NCBI RefSeq assembly: GCF_029537375.1
Contig: NZ_CP120679.1
Span: 3,887,501-3,951,500 of the forward strand
DNA from: Bacillus sp. HSf4
GTDB lineage: Bacteria; Bacillota; Bacilli; Bacillales; Bacillaceae
DNA length: 64,000 nt
Reading direction: 5' to 3'
Numbering within the stretch: the stretch's first letter is position 1; every line of letters starts with the position of its first letter. Under the pieces are notes generated by a model. That model saw nothing but the letters and a program-made list of their open reading frames with translations, was not told the origin of the DNA and ran no database searches. Below are positions 35,001 through 46,919 of the stretch, piece after piece. The translations under genes were made by a program, and so were the position numbers.

Positions 35001-38000
35001 GTCTCGCACGTGACCGGGCTGGATTGAGAACTTCAACAAGGCGTTCAAAAGGAAGATCTTGATTTTCATATGCATCAAGATTTACTTTTCGAACCCTGGA
35101 AAGGAGCTCGCGAAAGCTTGGATCACCAGATGTGTCAGTCCGGAGCACAAGCGTATTGATGAATAATCCGATCAGCTCGCCGAGCGAGTCATCGCTTCTT
35201 CCCGCGATCGGGCTGCCGATCGGAATATCGCTTCCAGCCCCCATTCTTGACAGCAGTGTGGCAAGCCCCGCCTGCAAAATCATAAACAGACTGACTCCGC
35301 TTGTGCGGGCCAAGCCGAGCAGCCGGCTGTGCAGCTCCTCATCAATGCTGAGCTGAATCGTGTCTCCGCGATAGCTTGATTCAGCCGGCCGCGGAAAATC
35401 AGCTGGAATCTCAAGCTGGTCCGGCACATTCTGTAGCGTATTTGTCCAAAATTTCAGTTGCTTTGCAATCAGACTTTCCGAATTGTCCTCGCTTCCAAGG
35501 AGACGTTTTTGCCAGAAACAATAGTCGGCATATTGTACGGCAAGCGGCTGCCACTCCGGAGCTGTCCCTTTGCAGCGGGCGTTGTAAGCCTCCGCCAAAT
35601 CACGGGTCAGCGGTGTTAAAGACCAGCCGTCACCAATCATATGGTGCAGAAGCAGCAGCAGAACATATTTGTTCTCTCCAAGCACGAAAAGCCGAGTACG
35701 GAACGATGGCTCTTGTGCAAGGTTAAAGCTGTATCTGACAGCTTCATTGATCGCTTCCTCCAGCTCATTTTCGTTAATGGAAGAAACATGCAGTTCAGGA
35801 CGGGCTTTAGCAGGTTCTAAAATATGCTGGTACGATGTTCCTTGCCTCTCCGGAAAAATCGTTCTCAGCGGTTCATGTCGTTCTGCAATATCGCATAAAG
35901 CCCTCTCAAGCGCTTCCTGATTCAGCTTGCCCGACAAGTTGACGACGACCGGAATATTGTATGTTGGACTCGGCCCTTCCAAACAGTGTAAAAACCATAG
36001 CCGGCTCTGGGCAAAGGAAAGCGGAATTTCTTGGCGCCGCTCAACCTTCCTGAGAGCCGGACGGGCGCCCGCCGCCTGATCAAGCTGTCTGGCAAGTCCT
36101 GCAGGAGTCGGCTTATCAAATAAACGGCCGATGCCAAGCTCGGCACCCAGAACATCGCGAATACGGCTCATGAGTCTGCCGGCGAGAAGCGAATGTCCGC
36201 CAAGATCAAAAAAGCTGTCATCTATGCTGACGTGGGACAATCCGAGTACCTCAGCAAACAAATCGCATAAAATCTCTTCCTGCGGCGTTCGCGGCTCACG
36301 TCCTGCACCCTGGGCGCTCACCTCGGGAGCGGGCAGCGCCTTGCGATCCAGCTTTCCATTCGGTGTCAACGGAAGCTCGTCTAAAATGACGAATGCGGAC
36401 GGCACCATATAATCAGGAAGAGCATCACTGACATGGCGGCGAAGTTCAGCCGGATGAGGGTCCGCTCCAGGTACGGGAACGATATATGCGGTCAGGCGCG
36501 GGTCGCCCGGCCGGTCTTCACGCACGATAACAGCAGCTTGGTGAACATCACAATGGCTGGCGATCACGGCATCGATTTCCCCCGTTTCGATACGGAATCC
36601 GCGGATCTTAACTTGATGGTCTACCCTTCCGATATAGTCCAAAGAACCGTCAGAGCGCTGCCGCACGAGATCGCCTGTCCGATACATGCGGGATCCCGGC
36701 GGGCCGAAAGGATTGGCAATGAAACGCTCAGCCGTAAGATCAGGTCGGCCCAAATAACCGCGCGCCACCCCTGTACCGGCCACATAAAGCTCACCTTCCA
36801 CTCCCGCTGGAACAGGCTGGAGGGCAGCATCCAGTACATATACTTGTGTGTTCCAAATCGGGCGGCCGATTGAAGGTGCTTCCTTCCGCCCATTTTCCAA
36901 TGCGGCAGAGGTTGACCAAATCGTCGTCTCAGTCGGACCATAAAGGTTTGTAACCTGACAGTCCAGCTCTTGCAATTGCTGAGCAAGGGTGCTTGAAAGA
37001 GCCTCTCCTCCAACAAGCACCTTGAGTCCGCGGAGCTTTTCCGGGACGCTTGACACTAATGCATGCCACAGTGTCGGTGTTGCCTGCATGATCGTAATGT
37101 TTTGCTTATCAAGCACGTTCCCCAAAGCGCTCGGATCTTGTACAGTTTCCTTCTTCGCGATAACGAAACAGGCTCCGCTGATAAGGGGCAAATAAATTTC
37201 CAGCGCCGATATGTCAAAAGCAATCGTAGTAACCGCCAAAAGCCGGTCATACCGCTGCAGTGCAAACGTCTCCCGCATCGATAGAAGAAAATTGCATAAG
37301 TTTTCAACCGATACGATAACACCCTTAGGCCTTCCGGTAGAACCCGACGTATAGATCATATATGCGGGATGCTGAGGCGATGTGCCGTGTCGATCATAAA
37401 CAGCCGGATTGGCGGCGGAATAGCGGCTGAGTTCATCGATGACGTCAATGTCGTCAATCATCATGCTCTCGGCCTTTATATGCTCTGGTATGTTTGCTGC
37501 GGTCTCTTTGCTCGTCAAGACAAGCATCGGTTGAGCATCGCTGAGCATATAAGCGATCCGCTCAGACGGATATTCCGGGTCGATCGGCAAATATGCCGCT
37601 CCAGCCTTAAGAACGGCAAGCATGGAGATCACCATTTCCGTTGAACGCGGCAGCGCCAGTGCAACAAACCGCTCCGGTCCGGCTCCTCTTTCGATCAACA
37701 GATGGGCCAGCCGGTTCGCCCGTTCATTCAATTCGGAATAGCTGAGTACATCATCCTGGAAGACCACCGCAGGCGAGTTCGGATTTTCTTTCGCCTGCAT
37801 CTCAAATAATTCAGGAAGAGTGTCATCCGGAAGTGCGTGATCTGTTTCATTCCATTTGCTAAGCGCCTGATGGCGCTCTTCAGGCAGCAGAAACTCTATT
37901 TTGCCAACAGGCATGTCCTGTCTTGCGTCGGCGAATGTTTTCAGAATAGACAGAAAACGATTCAGATGCTGCTTCAGATCATCATCATGATATACGGCGG

Positions 38001-39201
38001 GATTTGCATCCATATTTACCTTCATGCCGCTTCCGCCAGGCCTTCCGTAAATGTTGATCGAAATGTCGTCGACAGGCCCTGTCGCAAGATTGTGAACAAC
38101 TCCGGGATGTCCGGCAAAGCTCAAACCGCCGGTAAATGGCAGCAAATTAATCTGCGGACCGAACAGACGCTGGTTTTCCCCAAGCAGTTTAAGATCGCGC
38201 CGCAGCTCTTCATGACGATAATGCTGATGACGGCGCAACTTTACGATTTCCTCAGAAATCTGCTTCATCAGGCGGGCCATTCCCATTTCCGGCTGCACAG
38301 ATATACGAAGCGGCAAAAGATTCATGACCATGCCGGGAATATTCAACGAAGCCGATCCTAATCGGCACATCATCGGCAGTCCGAGCACGACATCACGCGC
38401 CCCTGTGAGACGATGGAGATAAATGGCGGCCGCGGCAATGACTGCTTCATGCCAGCTTGTTCCCAGCGAGCTGGCTGCAGACAAGAGCCGATCTGCGCTT
38501 TCTGCAGGCAGATGAACAGATTTCCGCAGAAAACTGGAAGATGTTCTCGGCGCCCGGCCGGCAAGGCTGGGTACGTCCGGTTCATCACGGAAGCGATCCA
38601 GCCAAAATCGGCGGTCCTTTTGATATTGATCTGACGAACGATACACCGACTCTTCCTTAAGAATCGAGTCAAAGGAGCCGAAGGGCCGATCATGATCAAG
38701 CGGTCGCCCTTGAACCAATGCGGTATACAATTTTGACAGCCGCTCGGCTATAAGGGCAAAACTGAATCCATCGGTTGCGATGTGATGTGCCCGGTGATAC
38801 CAGAAAAAAAGATCCGGCGCCGCTTTAAAAAGCGCTTCTGTAAAAAGCGGGCCGCTGCTCAGATCGACCGGCCGGGCAAGGTCGCTGTTCATCCATTCTT
38901 GAGCGGCCTGCCGCGGATCCGGCTTTGAACTGACATCAATGAAGTGGATGTGAAAATCTGAAGGCGGAGCGATCACCTGCCAAGGCCCTTCCTCATCTTC
39001 TCCAAATCGAAGGTGCAATGTATCAGCTTCTCCGATCACTTGCCGAAGGGCTTTCTCAAAGAGCTGCTGGTCAATCGGACCGCTGATTTCTACATATTCA
39101 GCGGTATTATAGATCGGATTTTGCGGATCAAGCTGCTGTGCATACCAAATGCCGGCCTGTGCTCCGGTTAGCGGCCTGCGGTTTTCTTGATATTCAGACA
39201 T
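32041..39201 (-). CDS. dhbF: Bacillibactin nonribosomal peptide synthetase DhbF
   Basis: 2386 residues. Modules in order: condensation 1 (about 1-430, [10 protein letters not shown]); adenylation 1 (about 450-960, [11 protein letters not shown]); carrier 1 (about 965-1040, [11 protein letters not shown]); condensation 2 (about 1045-1480, HHMIGDGWS); adenylation 2 (about 1490-2000, [11 protein letters not shown]); carrier 2 (about 2010-2080, [11 protein letters not shown]); thioesterase (about 2100-2386, GWSLGGN). It joins dihydroxybenzoate with glycine and threonine and releases the cyclic trimer. AAGGAGG eight bases before 39201 favours that ATG over the one at 39219, which overlaps dhbB. 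Confidence 0.95.
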   Translation of the reverse strand: MSEYQENRRPLTGAQAGIWYAQQLDPQNPIYNTAEYVEISGPIDQQLFEKALRQVIGEADTLHLRFGEDEEGPWQVIAPPSDFHIHFIDVSSKPDPRQAAQEWMNSDLARPVDLSSGPLFTEALFKAAPDLFFWYHRAHHIATDGFSFALIAERLSKLYTALVQGRPLDHDRPFGSFDSILKEESVYRSSDQYQKDRRFWLDRFRDEPDVPSLAGRAPRTSSSFLRKSVHLPAESADRLLSAASSLGTSWHEAVIAAAAIYLHRLTGARDVVLGLPMMCRLGSASLNIPGMVMNLLPLRISVQPEMGMARLMKQISEEIVKLRRHQHYRHEELRRDLKLLGENQRLFGPQINLLPFTGGLSFAGHPGVVHNLATGPVDDISINIYGRPGGSGMKVNMDANPAVYHDDDLKQHLNRFLSILKTFADARQDMPVGKIEFLLPEERHQALSKWNETDHALPDDTLPELFEMQAKENPNSPAVVFQDDVLSYSELNERANRLAHLLIERGAGPERFVALALPRSTEMVISMLAVLKAGAAYLPIDPEYPSERIAYMLSDAQPMLVLTSKETAANIPEHIKAESMMIDDIDVIDELSRYSAANPAVYDRHGTSPQHPAYMIYTSGSTGRPKGVIVSVENLCNFLLSMRETFALQRYDRLLAVTTIAFDISALEIYLPLISGACFVIAKKETVQDPSALGNVLDKQNITIMQATPTLWHALVSSVPEKLRGLKVLVGGEALSSTLAQQLQELDCQVTNLYGPTETTIWSTSAALENGRKEAPSIGRPIWNTQVYVLDAALQPVPAGVEGELYVAGTGVARGYLGRPDLTAERFIANPFGPPGSRMYRTGDLVRQRSDGSLDYIGRVDHQVKIRGFRIETGEIDAVIASHCDVHQAAVIVREDRPGDPRLTAYIVPVPGADPHPAELRRHVSDALPDYMVPSAFVILDELPLTPNGKLDRKALPAPEVSAQGAGREPRTPQEEILCDLFAEVLGLSHVSIDDSFFDLGGHSLLAGRLMSRIRDVLGAELGIGRLFDKPTPAGLARQLDQAAGARPALRKVERRQEIPLSFAQSRLWFLHCLEGPSPTYNIPVVVNLSGKLNQEALERALCDIAERHEPLRTIFPERQGTSYQHILEPAKARPELHVSSINENELEEAINEAVRYSFNLAQEPSFRTRLFVLGENKYVLLLLLHHMIGDGWSLTPLTRDLAEAYNARCKGTAPEWQPLAVQYADYCFWQKRLLGSEDNSESLIAKQLKFWTNTLQNVPDQLEIPADFPRPAESSYRGDTIQLSIDEELHSRLLGLARTSGVSLFMILQAGLATLLSRMGAGSDIPIGSPIAGRSDDSLGELIGLFINTLVLRTDTSGDPSFRELLSRVRKVNLDAYENQDLPFERLVEVLNPARSRARHPLFQIMLAFQNTSEPTLDFSDLESQLEVRSVGAAKFDLTIELREHRHSDGTPAGIAGFLEYSTDLFKRDTAEALAARLVRLLGSAAADPDQPVGRLEILLPEERRTMLAAWNKAPLQMHEACLPTLFEKQAALHPEAIAVTYEDRVLTYDELNKRANRLAHLLIAKGIGPEQFAALALPRSLEMVIGLLAVLKAGAAYVPLDPDYPAERIAFMLKSSEPACIITNLETASHLDAGAVLQITLDDRHTMEQLKNCPDTNPSDADRLEPLQPLHPAYVIYTSGSTGTPKGVVIPHQNVVRLFGATEQWFHFGADDVWTMFHSYAFDFSVWEMWGPLLQGGRLVVVPHAISRSPREFLRLLVNEGVTVLNQTPSAFYQLMQADRDNPEIGKLLTLRFVIFGGEALELSRLEDWYERHPEHFPSLINMYGITETTVHVSYISLDRKLASLKANSLIGCGIPDLGVYVLDSCLEPVPPGVAGELYVSGSGLARGYLGRPDLTAERFVADPYGPPGTRMYRTGDLARWRPDGSLDYMGRADQQIKIRGFRIELGEIEAVLVQHDDVDQAAVVVREDQPGDKRLIAYIVPASDAGADPAELRRYTAGTLPDYMVPSAFVDIADLPLTPNGKLDRKALPEPDFTAAVKGRGPRTPQEEILCDLFADILNLPRVGIDDGFFELGGHSLLAVQLMSRIRDALGVELGIGDLLAAPTVSGLAERIEAGGSHNALDVLLPLRAGGSEPPLFCVHPAGGLSWCYAGLMTSLNKEYPIYGLQARGIAREETLPQTLDEMAADYIRHIRTIQPAGPYRLLGWSLGGNVVHAIATQLQKQGETVSLLVMLDAYPNHFLPIKDAPDEQEALVALLALGGYDPDSLDGEPLELSSAIDILRRDGSALASLDESAILNLKETYVNSVRILSEYKPQTYQGDLLFFRSTVIPEWFDPIEPESWRPYLQGEIEQHDIDCRHKDLCQPGPLAEIGRVLAEKLAAMMK

Positions 39202-39215
39202 GATGTCGACCTCCT

Positions 39216-40142
39216 TCATTGATAGTCTGCATTTGGCAGTGGTGCTTCTTTAGAGGAAGACAGCAGTCTCCACCAGTTTTCAATCGTCGGCTCCTCGGCA
39301 AGCTCAACAAATGTCACCTCTGCACCATTGCTCCGCCAGCGTTCAGCAAGGCTCATCATTCTAACCGAATCAAGCCCTCTGAAAATCAAATTCTCATTGT
39401 CCGTGATATCATCTGGTGATTCATAAAGAAGCGCAGCGATTTGTTCGCGGATCTTTTGCTTTGTCAGCATCTCCCCGGTTTGTTTGCCGTTTGCAGCACC
39501 CTGCCCGCTTTTCAGCTCGTTCAATAGATGTTCCGTGGTGATGGCGACAGCGCAGCGGTCGGCTGCATAAGAGATAGCCATTTCATGATGTTTTAAAGAA
39601 AAATCTGCGACAGCATCGCCTACAAAAAATGTTTCAATGTCTTGCATAAAGGCGTCACACGCTGTCATTAAACAGCCGATATGTGCGTAAACCCCTGTGA
39701 TGATCAGCTGATCGCGGCCATGCTCTTGCAGGATGCCTAAGAGATCGGTTTTTCTAAAGGCGTTGTATCTCCACTTCGTCAAGACGATGTCGGCCTCATT
39801 CGGTTCAAGCTCGTCAACGATTTTCTGCTTGTCAGGCCCCGGACCGATTCCCGGACCCCAAAAGTCTTGGAGAAGCCCCCGCTCTTCCGGTGTTTGTCCG
39901 CCAGGCTGGGCCGTGTAAATGACCGGTATCCCAAGCTCAATACATATATCCTTCAGCATTTTAATATGTCCGAAAAGCTCTGTCATCGGAGATTCGCCTA
40001 AATTGTAAGCATCGATAAAATATTGCTGCATGTCATGAATAAGAAGTGCGGCGCGCTTCGGATCAGGTGTCCATGACACCTTGTTCTTCGGCAAATCTGA
40101 CGCTTTTGGCATTGTGTACGGTAAGATGGCAGGAATGGCCAT
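39216..40142 (-). CDS. dhbB: Bifunctional isochorismatase / aryl carrier protein DhbB
   Basis: 308 residues. The N-terminal isochorismatase (about 1-210) has [10 protein letters not shown] (catalytic Asp), the lysine in LTKWRYNAF and the cysteine in [14 protein letters not shown]. The C-terminal aryl carrier domain (about 232-300) has the phosphopantetheine serine in [12 protein letters not shown]. It makes 2,3-dihydro-2,3-dihydroxybenzoate and then carries activated DHB to DhbF. The start is placed at 40142 (MAIPAILPY) by likeness to B. subtilis; ATG 40148 is better spaced from GAGAGG. It ends 14 bases before the preferred dhbF start. Confidence 0.95.
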   Translation of the reverse strand: MAIPAILPYTMPKASDLPKNKVSWTPDPKRAALLIHDMQQYFIDAYNLGESPMTELFGHIKMLKDICIELGIPVIYTAQPGGQTPEERGLLQDFWGPGIGPGPDKQKIVDELEPNEADIVLTKWRYNAFRKTDLLGILQEHGRDQLIITGVYAHIGCLMTACDAFMQDIETFFVGDAVADFSLKHHEMAISYAADRCAVAITTEHLLNELKSGQGAANGKQTGEMLTKQKIREQIAALLYESPDDITDNENLIFRGLDSVRMMSLAERWRSNGAEVTFVELAEEPTIENWWRLLSSSKEAPLPNADYQ

Positions 40143-40166
40143 CAACATCACATCCTCTCTTTTTGA

Positions 40167-41786
40167 TCATTTTCGCGCTTTTGGCATCATTTTTTCAGCA
40201 ATGGCCGCGCGCAATGCTTTTTTGCTGACTTTTCCTACTCCCGTCTGTGGAAATGCCTCTACCATTTCCACCCGGTCAGGTATTTTATATGCGGCAAGGC
40301 CGCGCTCTCTCAGGAAGGCTTTAAGCTCTGCCGGAAGAGGAGGAGTGCTGCGCGGAATGATGTAGGCGCACGTCCTTTCCCCAAGAAACTCATCAGGCAT
40401 GGAGACCACCGCTGCGTCAAGCACACCTGGATGGGCAAGAAGATGATTTTCCACCTCTTCCGCCGCGACCTTTTCTCCGCCTCTGTTGATCTGGTCTTTG
40501 GAACGCCCTTCAACAATCAGATAACCTGATGAATTGACTTTGACCAGGTCGCCCGTCCGGTAAAAGCCAGCGGCGGTAAAAGCTTTGGCATTGTGTTCTT
40601 CAGCTTTGTAATAGCCGCGAATCGTATACGGCCCTCTTGTCAGCAGCTCTCCTGTCTGCCCCGGCTCGACTTCGCGTCCGTTTTCATCAACGATCTTAAT
40701 CTCATCAAACGGCGACATCGGCCGGCCTTGTGTATGGATTATGATGTCGTCCGGATCATCCAGTCTGGTATAGTTGACCAGACCTTCTGCCATGCCATAG
40801 ACCTGCTGCAATGTGCAGCCGAACACCGGCTTTACACGGCCTGCTGCTTCGGCGCTGAATTTCGCCCCGCCGACTTGAAGGACCTGAAGACTTGTGAAGT
40901 CGTGGCGGCGCGCCGAAGCGGCTTCCAGCCAGATCAAAGCCAGCGGCGGAACAAGCGCGGTTATTGTGACGCATTCCTTTTCAATCAATGGAAAGGCTTC
41001 ATCAGGGCTTGGCCCTTGAGCCAAAACGACCCGGCCTCCCGCATATAATGTTCCAAGCACACCCGGCGAGCTCAGCGGGTAGTTATGGGCCATCGGGAGC
41101 ACGGCTAGATACACGCTCTTTTGATCAAGCCGGCAGATATCGGCGCTGATTCTCAGACTGTAAATATAATCATCATGTGTTCGGGGAATCAGCTTTGACA
41201 GCCCCGTACTTCCCCCTGACAATTGCAGAAAAGCGACATCGCCAGGGCTTACCTCCGGAAGATCGGCGGGAGCTGCATAAAGATCGCTGAGCGCCTGAAA
41301 TTCTTCCGCATCACCGGCGACAATGACACGGCTGAGTCCGGGAAGCTTATCGGAAACCTGTCTCGCCAGCTTGCGGTAGTCAAATCCTGAGTAAATGTCC
41401 GGAATGATATATGCGGCCGCTTCTGAAAACTCGCAAAAATACGTAATCTCACTTTGACGGTGTGAAGGAAGGGCAAACACGGGCAGCGCTCCGATTCGAA
41501 AGAGGGCAAAACAAACCTCAAAAAATTCGGGTGTATTCGGCAGCTGTACGACGACGCGGTCTTCCTTTTGAATGCCAAGCTTTAAAAAACCAGCAGCTAA
41601 AAGGTCAGCTCTCTCATCCAACTCTTTATAGCTCAGATGGGAATCACCACATGTAATGGCGATTCGGCTGCCATGCTTGTCAGCCCGCTCCCTCAGCATC
41701 CCGCCAAATGTTTCGCCCCGCCAGCACCCCTCCTTCCGGTACTTTTCTGCAAATTCTTTCGGCCATGTCGGGCATCCCTTGAGCAT
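40167..41786 (-). CDS. dhbE: 2,3-dihydroxybenzoate-AMP ligase DhbE
   Basis: 539 residues, the same length as the B. subtilis enzyme. It is a stand-alone adenylation enzyme of the ANL superfamily, with the P-loop [16 protein letters not shown] (about 190-205), [16 protein letters not shown] and the C-terminal catalytic lysine in [14 protein letters not shown]. It activates 2,3-dihydroxybenzoate as adenylate and loads it on the DhbB carrier. GGGGGAG lies seven bases before ATG at 41786. It is 16 bases downstream of dhbC. Confidence 0.95.
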   Translation of the reverse strand: MLKGCPTWPKEFAEKYRKEGCWRGETFGGMLRERADKHGSRIAITCGDSHLSYKELDERADLLAAGFLKLGIQKEDRVVVQLPNTPEFFEVCFALFRIGALPVFALPSHRQSEITYFCEFSEAAAYIIPDIYSGFDYRKLARQVSDKLPGLSRVIVAGDAEEFQALSDLYAAPADLPEVSPGDVAFLQLSGGSTGLSKLIPRTHDDYIYSLRISADICRLDQKSVYLAVLPMAHNYPLSSPGVLGTLYAGGRVVLAQGPSPDEAFPLIEKECVTITALVPPLALIWLEAASARRHDFTSLQVLQVGGAKFSAEAAGRVKPVFGCTLQQVYGMAEGLVNYTRLDDPDDIIIHTQGRPMSPFDEIKIVDENGREVEPGQTGELLTRGPYTIRGYYKAEEHNAKAFTAAGFYRTGDLVKVNSSGYLIVEGRSKDQINRGGEKVAAEEVENHLLAHPGVLDAAVVSMPDEFLGERTCAYIIPRSTPPLPAELKAFLRERGLAAYKIPDRVEMVEAFPQTGVGKVSKKALRAAIAEKMMPKARK

Positions 41787-41802
41787 ATTTGATCTCCCCC
41801 TG

Positions 41803-43002
41803 TCATTCACTGTTCATTCCCATTGCACGAAGCATTGTGCGAAACTTTGCTGATGTCTCGGCCAGTTCGTCTTCCGGCTTTGACCCGGCGACAATTCCGG
41901 CCCCGGCAAACAGGCGAAGCGAGCGTTCCTCCGCCTCGGCACAGCGGATCGTCACCACCCATTCTCCGTCTCCTTCGGCATCACACCAGCCGACCATCCC
42001 GGTGAAAAAGCCCCGTTCGAAAGGCTCAATCTCTTGAATGGCCTTTCTCGCTGCCTCTGTCGGTGTGCCGCAGACCGCCGGTGTTGGCTGAAGAGCCGCT
42101 GCTAGCGTCAACGATGAAATCGAATCGTCTCTGAGCTCTCCCGTTATTTCTGTAGACAGATGCCACATCGTTTCTGTGGTGATGAGAGACGGCTCCTCTG
42201 GAACATTCAGCGTTTTGCAGAACGGTCTGAGCCCCGAAGCGACCGCTTCTGCTACAACCGCATGTTCATGCCGGTCCTTTGCAGAAGAAAGCAATTCGGC
42301 TGCCCGCCTTTGATCTTCACGCGGATCACTGCTCCGGGGCCTCGAACCCGCCAGAGGATTGGCAGAAACACGAAGGCCGGATTTTGTGACAAGCAGCTCC
42401 GGACTGGCTCCAATCAATGTTTTAGGTGTTTCTGTATTCTGTGTGGACACATCGACGGCAAAGGTATATCCGCTGGAATTATGCCGGGTAAGACTTGACA
42501 GCAAATCTTCGATATCGATTTTTTCCGGTGATGCCAAATGCAAGGACCGGGAAAGGACGATTTTGCTGAAATCGCCTGCGGCTATGCCCGCTAATCCGCG
42601 CTTCACTCCACTCATATATTCCTCCGGTTCAGGAACAGACTGAATCTTGTAATCATAAGCCAATGCAGCAGACTCAGGCTCATCTCCGGCAAATCTGAGC
42701 GGTCCCGCAAACCGGACCGCCTCCGGCACGGTAAGCCGCACAGGCTTTGTTTCATCAAAAGGGACAGCTCCGACTAAGAGCGGGCGGCTTTGTCCCGCCT
42801 GTTTGGCTTGTTTGAGAAGCGCCGCAGCCCGCTGAGCCAGATTTTCCATTTGGTTCAAGCCCTCCGCTTCAGAAACTGCGGCAAACACGCCTTCTGCAAG
42901 GATGGTTCGCTCAGGAGAAGAAAAAAAGAATGAATTCCCTGTCCGATATTCCTTTAAAAGCTCTTCAGCAGGCGCTTCAGAGACAATATCACGTTCCATC
43001 AT
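41803..43002 (-). CDS. dhbC: Isochorismate synthase DhbC
   Basis: 399 residues, chorismate-binding enzyme of the MST family. Typical segments are [11 protein letters not shown], the [20 protein letters not shown] [20 protein letters not shown] and the C-terminal [14 protein letters not shown] and [12 protein letters not shown]. It converts chorismate to isochorismate, the first step to dihydroxybenzoate. AGGAGG is eight bases before ATG at 43002 ([10 protein letters not shown]). The frame extends to 43068 but would overlap dhbA. Confidence 0.95.
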   Translation of the reverse strand: MMERDIVSEAPAEELLKEYRTGNSFFFSSPERTILAEGVFAAVSEAEGLNQMENLAQRAAALLKQAKQAGQSRPLLVGAVPFDETKPVRLTVPEAVRFAGPLRFAGDEPESAALAYDYKIQSVPEPEEYMSGVKRGLAGIAAGDFSKIVLSRSLHLASPEKIDIEDLLSSLTRHNSSGYTFAVDVSTQNTETPKTLIGASPELLVTKSGLRVSANPLAGSRPRSSDPREDQRRAAELLSSAKDRHEHAVVAEAVASGLRPFCKTLNVPEEPSLITTETMWHLSTEITGELRDDSISSLTLAAALQPTPAVCGTPTEAARKAIQEIEPFERGFFTGMVGWCDAEGDGEWVVTIRCAEAEERSLRLFAGAGIVAGSKPEDELAETSAKFRTMLRAMGMNSE

Positions 43003-43027
43003 TATCAAAACCTCCTTTAATTTCAGG

Positions 43028-43807
43028 TCAGGCCCCCAGAGTGGCTCCCCCATCAACACGCAAATCATGCATCGTTATGTGGCTAGCCCGGTCAGACAGC
43101 AAGAAAACTACGGCATTTGCAATATCCGAAGGATAAGCTAACTTCCCGAGCGGAATCCCTGTCTTAAATGTTTGAAGCGATCCGGCAATGACGTCCTGAG
43201 CGGCGTCCTCATCCGGCCAAAGCGCCCTTTGCATCGGCGTATCCGTCGATCCTGGTGAAACGATATTGCAGCGGATATTGTACTCGGCAAGCTCAAGCGC
43301 GAGACACTTCGTAAACATTAAAGCCGCCGCCTTGGATGCCGCATACGCGGACATCTGTATTCTCGGTACAGCCGCTGCATTGGAACCGACGGTCACAATT
43401 GAACCGTTTCGGCGCGGAATCATACGGCCGGCAACTGAACGGGAGACGTTAAAAACGCCGGTGGCATTGACATGAAACGTCTTCTCCCAATCTTCATCAC
43501 GAAATGATGCGATCAAGCCGGTTCTCAAGATTCCCGCCACATTGACCAGCATGTCGATCGGGCCAAGATCACGCTCCACCTTGTCCACAAGCTGTTGAAC
43601 GGCGGCGCTGTCACCCACATCAACGACAAAACCGGCAGAATGAAAACCTTTTCTCTCCAGATCTTTCACAAGCTCATGAAGCCCTTCCCCATTTTGATCT
43701 GCTGCCGCTACAATGACTCCTAGTTCTGCAAGCGTCCGGACCACCGCTTCGCCAATTCCCTGGGAAGCCCCGGTGACTAAAGCAACCTTGCCTTTCACAC
43801 TTATCAT
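43028..43807 (-). CDS. dhbA: 2,3-dihydro-2,3-dihydroxybenzoate dehydrogenase DhbA
   Basis: 260-residue short-chain dehydrogenase. It has [11 protein letters not shown] (NAD loop), NVAGILR and the YAASKAA active-site Tyr/Lys, and ends [16 protein letters not shown] as in B. subtilis DhbA. It oxidises 2,3-dihydro-2,3-DHB to 2,3-DHB. It is the first gene of the dhb operon. ATG at 43807 has AGAAAGGGA very near; a GTG nine bases later is an alternative. The promoter and a perfect Fur box lie directly upstream. Confidence 0.94.
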   Translation of the reverse strand: MISVKGKVALVTGASQGIGEAVVRTLAELGVIVAAADQNGEGLHELVKDLERKGFHSAGFVVDVGDSAAVQQLVDKVERDLGPIDMLVNVAGILRTGLIASFRDEDWEKTFHVNATGVFNVSRSVAGRMIPRRNGSIVTVGSNAAAVPRIQMSAYAASKAAALMFTKCLALELAEYNIRCNIVSPGSTDTPMQRALWPDEDAAQDVIAGSLQTFKTGIPLGKLAYPSDIANAVVFLLSDRASHITMHDLRVDGGATLGA

Positions 43808-43840
43808 TCCCTTTCTGAAATCCGAATCATAGCAATAAAT

Positions 43841-43859
43841 GATAATGATAATCATTATC
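43841..43859. promoter_or_regulatory. Perfect Fur box of the dhb operon
   Basis: GATAATGATAATCATTATC, identical to the classical 19-bp Fur consensus. It lies just downstream of the dhbA -10 element, so Fur with iron would block transcription. Confidence 0.95.
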
Positions 43860-43869
43860 GTTTAAAAAT

Positions 43870-43898
43870 ATAATATACCAGTAAATGCTAACGGTCAA
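43870..43898 (-). promoter_or_regulatory. dhb operon promoter
   Basis: Minus strand -35 TTGACC (43893-43898), 17-base spacer, -10 TATTAT (43870-43875). The predicted start is about four bases before the Fur box. Confidence 0.8.
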
Positions 43899-43956
43899 AT
43901 CCTTTTCCGCAGGCTGCTATGGTATATTTCTCAATCTGTCTATTCTTCTTATGATG

Positions 43957-43987
43957 AAAACCCGGGCGCAGCTTCTGCGCCCGGGTT
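43957..43987 (-). terminator. Terminator of the feu-esterase operon
   Basis: A 14-bp stem, AAACCCGGGCGCAG / CTGCGCCCGGGTTT, with a three-base loop lies just after the esterase stop codon. The T-run is short (TTTTCAT on the minus strand). Confidence 0.8.
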
Positions 43988-43993
43988 TGCGCA

Positions 43994-44842
43994 TCAGCCC
44001 TGTCCCTCAGGGCTTAACGCAAACCGCAATGCTCTATTGATCAGAACCGGCAAAACCGATATGTGGCCTTCTCCCGCAAATTCATGAAACTCCGCATGAA
44101 CCCCGTGGCTTTCAAAGGCCGATAAACGCGAAGCCAGCCGTTCCGCATTGTCATTCATCCCGCTTTTATGCGTCTTTTCGAGTTCTCCCGCTCCAAGCAG
44201 GACATTGACGTTGACACCGGTCTTTTCCAATCGGGAAACAAAATCACAATCTTCGTCAAAAAAAGACGGATTCCAATGAATGGACGGACTGCCGGCAATG
44301 TATGTCTGAAATAAATCGGGCTTTTTATACAGAACTTGCAGGACAAAAAGACCGCCAAGGGAATGGCCGAAAATCGCCTGCCTCTTCCGATCAACGGAAA
44401 AATCGTGTTCGATCATAGGCTTGACCCGTTCTTCAATGAACGTCAAAAAAGCTTCGGCTCCGCCCGGCTCAGGCCACCCCTTTCCATCAGGCCTTTGAGG
44501 CAGATCTCTCACTGAAACCGGCAGCGTAAAATCATAATAGCGGCCCGGATCAAATGGAGCATCCGTCTCATAGCCGATACCGACGATAACCGCCGGCACA
44601 ACCCCGGTTTTGTCGGGACGGCGGGCTTGAACCCGCACCGCCTCGACCATCGTTCCGAACACTGAATTGGCATCAAGCAGATAGATGACCGGAAACCCCT
44701 CGGGAGGCGCTTCTCCAACCGGTTTAGCGATCAAAATCCGGTAGGTGCGTTTCCCGTCTATTGACTGCATCAGACGCTGCTCTGTACCGGGGATCGTCAC
44801 CGGCGCAGCTTTGCCGGTCTGATCATGTTTCTCTTGGACCAA
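43994..44842 (-). CDS. besA: Siderophore trilactone esterase (BesA/YbbA family)
   Basis: 282-residue alpha/beta hydrolase of the esterase D / Fes-like type. The nucleophile elbow is GHSLGGLF (Ser about 162) and the C-terminal catalytic histidine is in AGEGHISVLP. It probably hydrolyses ferri-bacillibactin to release iron. In B. subtilis besA (yuiI) sits beside dhbA and ybbA follows feuC; this gene occupies both positions, so the orthologue is ambiguous. The TTG start at 44842 is set by GGAGGGG seven bases upstream. It is 36 bases after feuC. Confidence 0.85.
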   Translation of the reverse strand: MVQEKHDQTGKAAPVTIPGTEQRLMQSIDGKRTYRILIAKPVGEAPPEGFPVIYLLDANSVFGTMVEAVRVQARRPDKTGVVPAVIVGIGYETDAPFDPGRYYDFTLPVSVRDLPQRPDGKGWPEPGGAEAFLTFIEERVKPMIEHDFSVDRKRQAIFGHSLGGLFVLQVLYKKPDLFQTYIAGSPSIHWNPSFFDEDCDFVSRLEKTGVNVNVLLGAGELEKTHKSGMNDNAERLASRLSAFESHGVHAEFHEFAGEGHISVLPVLINRALRFALSPEGQG

Positions 44843-44878
44843 AAGGTTTCCCCTCCCCCTCTATGAGAAAAGAGACAG

Positions 44879-45898
44879 TTAATGAACCGTCTTTTTCTGT
44901 TTAAACAGCAAGTATAAGAAATAAGGCACACCGAAAATGGCGAGAATAATCCCCGCAGGAACCTCTGACGGCTGGAACAGCAATTTGCCGGCAAAATCGG
45001 CGCACAGCACGAGAAACATGCCGACGAGTCCGCTTAACAGCAATGAATGACGGTGCAGAACCCCCGCCAGCCTCCGGGCAATATGCGGGGCAATTAAACC
45101 GACAAAACCCATGCTGCCCGATATCGCCACACACGCGCTAATAATTCCGACACAAGCAATAAGCAGCACGATTTTTTCAAAGTTCGCAGATACGCCAAGG
45201 CTTTTAACGGTATCTTCATGAAACCGAATCGTATCGAGAAGGTTGCTCTTTGCGATCAGAAACGGAATCAACAGCAGAAGCCATGGCAGTGCGGCTTGTA
45301 TATACGTCCAGTTCGCCGACCAGATGCTGCCGTTTTTCCAAACCATCGCCATTTCATGATCATTGGGATTCATCTTCAATGACAGGTACAGCGAGACAGC
45401 GCTGAAACCTGAATTGATGGCTATCCCGACAAGAATGATCCGGCCCGAGTCCAAATTTCCGCCGTGCCAGGCAAAGATAAAAATGAAAACCGCCGCCAAA
45501 ATCCCGCCGATCAAGCCGAACAACGGCATTCCCATAGCGGTCAGAAGGCTAGATGCTTCCGTCTGGCCTTGAAACAGCAGCATATAGCCGACAATGGCCG
45601 CGCCGGCCCCGGCGTTTATCCCCATGATGCCTGGGTCAGCAAGTCCATTTCTGGTCATCGCTTGAATCACGGACCCGGCAATCCCGAGGCCAAGGCCGAC
45701 AAGAGCAGCCGTCACAATCCGCGGAAGCCTTAAGTCAAACAGCAGGATGCTGTATTGCTCATTCGGATTGATTTGAAAAAGTGTCGATAACAGCTCCACG
45801 GGATGGACGGAAAACGCCCCTATTGTGATGCTGAAATAACAAACCGCAAGAATCAGGACAATGAAAACGGCATAGATGGCCGCTACTTTTTTAGGCAC
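44879..45898 (-). CDS. feuC: Ferri-bacillibactin ABC transporter permease FeuC
   Basis: 339-residue FecCD-type permease with 9-10 membrane helices. Family segments are RLPRIVTAALVGLGLGIAGS near the N terminus, GINAGAGAAIVGYML, and the ATPase-contact loop SGSMGFVGLIAPHIARRLAG (about 266-285). With FeuB it forms the membrane channel for ferri-bacillibactin. It overlaps feuB by eight bases. The partner ATPase is not encoded here; B. subtilis uses YusV from another locus. Confidence 0.9.
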   Translation of the reverse strand: MPKKVAAIYAVFIVLILAVCYFSITIGAFSVHPVELLSTLFQINPNEQYSILLFDLRLPRIVTAALVGLGLGIAGSVIQAMTRNGLADPGIMGINAGAGAAIVGYMLLFQGQTEASSLLTAMGMPLFGLIGGILAAVFIFIFAWHGGNLDSGRIILVGIAINSGFSAVSLYLSLKMNPNDHEMAMVWKNGSIWSANWTYIQAALPWLLLLIPFLIAKSNLLDTIRFHEDTVKSLGVSANFEKIVLLIACVGIISACVAISGSMGFVGLIAPHIARRLAGVLHRHSLLLSGLVGMFLVLCADFAGKLLFQPSEVPAGIILAIFGVPYFLYLLFKQKKTVH

Positions 45899-46898
45899 GC
45901 TGCTCCCCTCCTTTTCGCTTAATCAAATAAAGGAAGAAAGGAACGCCGATAATGGAGGTGACAACTTCAATCGGTGTCTCAAATGGGTAATTGATCAGCC
46001 TGCTGGCAATATCGGCCATTGTCAAAAAGATTCCGCCGATGATGCAGGAACAAGGAATGAGACGACTGTAGTCCGAACCGACGAGAAAACGGGTAATGTG
46101 CGGTACGACGAGGCCGACGAAGGCGATTTTCCCGGCCAAGGCGACGGAACTTCCCGTCAGAACCACAACCGCAGCCATCGCAGCCAGCTTGACGGCCCTC
46201 TTCTGCTGTCCAAGGCTTTCGGATATATCGTCCCCCAATGATAAAGCCGTCACTTTCCTGCCGAGAAAAAGAGCCAGGATGATGCCGAACGTCAAAAAAG
46301 GCACCGCATATTTCAAAAGATCAGGACTCATTTGATGCAGCCTTGCACTGTACCAAAAACTGATATCCTGGGATATTTGAAAATATATCGACATCGCCGC
46401 TGACACACTGCTCAACAGCATGCTTGTGACCGTACCGATAATGGCAAGCTGAACGGGCATAAAACCGTTCGGAATCACCGCGGCCAGGCCGAAGACAAGC
46501 CCCGCCCCGACAGCGGAGCCGATAAATGAATATCCCATCATTTCCAGAGACGATGATTGCGGAATCAACACCATCAAGAGCGTGATCATGAAGGCTGAAC
46601 CATCGGAAACCCCCATAATCGAAGGAGAAGCCAGATAGTTCCGGGTGATCCCCTGCATCAGCGCCCCGGATACGGCCAGCGCCGCTCCGATCAGGAGGGC
46701 GCCGGCGGCACGGGGCAGGCGGGAATGCCAGATGATCTGATGATCTGTATTGTTCGGGTCAAAATGCAGAAGTGCCGAAAAAATCACTTCCGGCTGAAGC
46801 TGCTTTGCGCCGCAGCATATCGACAGAAAAACAGCCAGTACCGCGGCAAACGGAGCTGCGACCATAATGATGCGCGTCATTCGCTTTGAAGAATCCAT
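45891..46898 (-). CDS. feuB: Ferri-bacillibactin ABC transporter permease FeuB
   Basis: 335-residue FecCD permease with RLPRAAGALLIGAALAVSGA near the N terminus, GVSDGSAFMITLLM, and the coupling region AGKIAFVGLVVPHITRFLVG (about 262-281). It partners FeuC. The start at 46898 is 21 bases after feuA. Gene order feuA-feuB-feuC-esterase equals that of the B. subtilis feu operon. Confidence 0.9.
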   Translation of the reverse strand: MDSSKRMTRIIMVAAPFAAVLAVFLSICCGAKQLQPEVIFSALLHFDPNNTDHQIIWHSRLPRAAGALLIGAALAVSGALMQGITRNYLASPSIMGVSDGSAFMITLLMVLIPQSSSLEMMGYSFIGSAVGAGLVFGLAAVIPNGFMPVQLAIIGTVTSMLLSSVSAAMSIYFQISQDISFWYSARLHQMSPDLLKYAVPFLTFGIILALFLGRKVTALSLGDDISESLGQQKRAVKLAAMAAVVVLTGSSVALAGKIAFVGLVVPHITRFLVGSDYSRLIPCSCIIGGIFLTMADIASRLINYPFETPIEVVTSIIGVPFFLYLIKRKGGEQRA

Positions 46899-46919
46899 AA
46901 TTGAAAAACCTTTTCTATA

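Noticed and set aside
37837..38361. Long plus-strand open frames inside dhbF (for example 174 codons here)
   Set aside because: They are antisense to a well-defined NRPS. Long shadow frames are expected in a large GC-richer gene, and none has a ribosome site or known domain.
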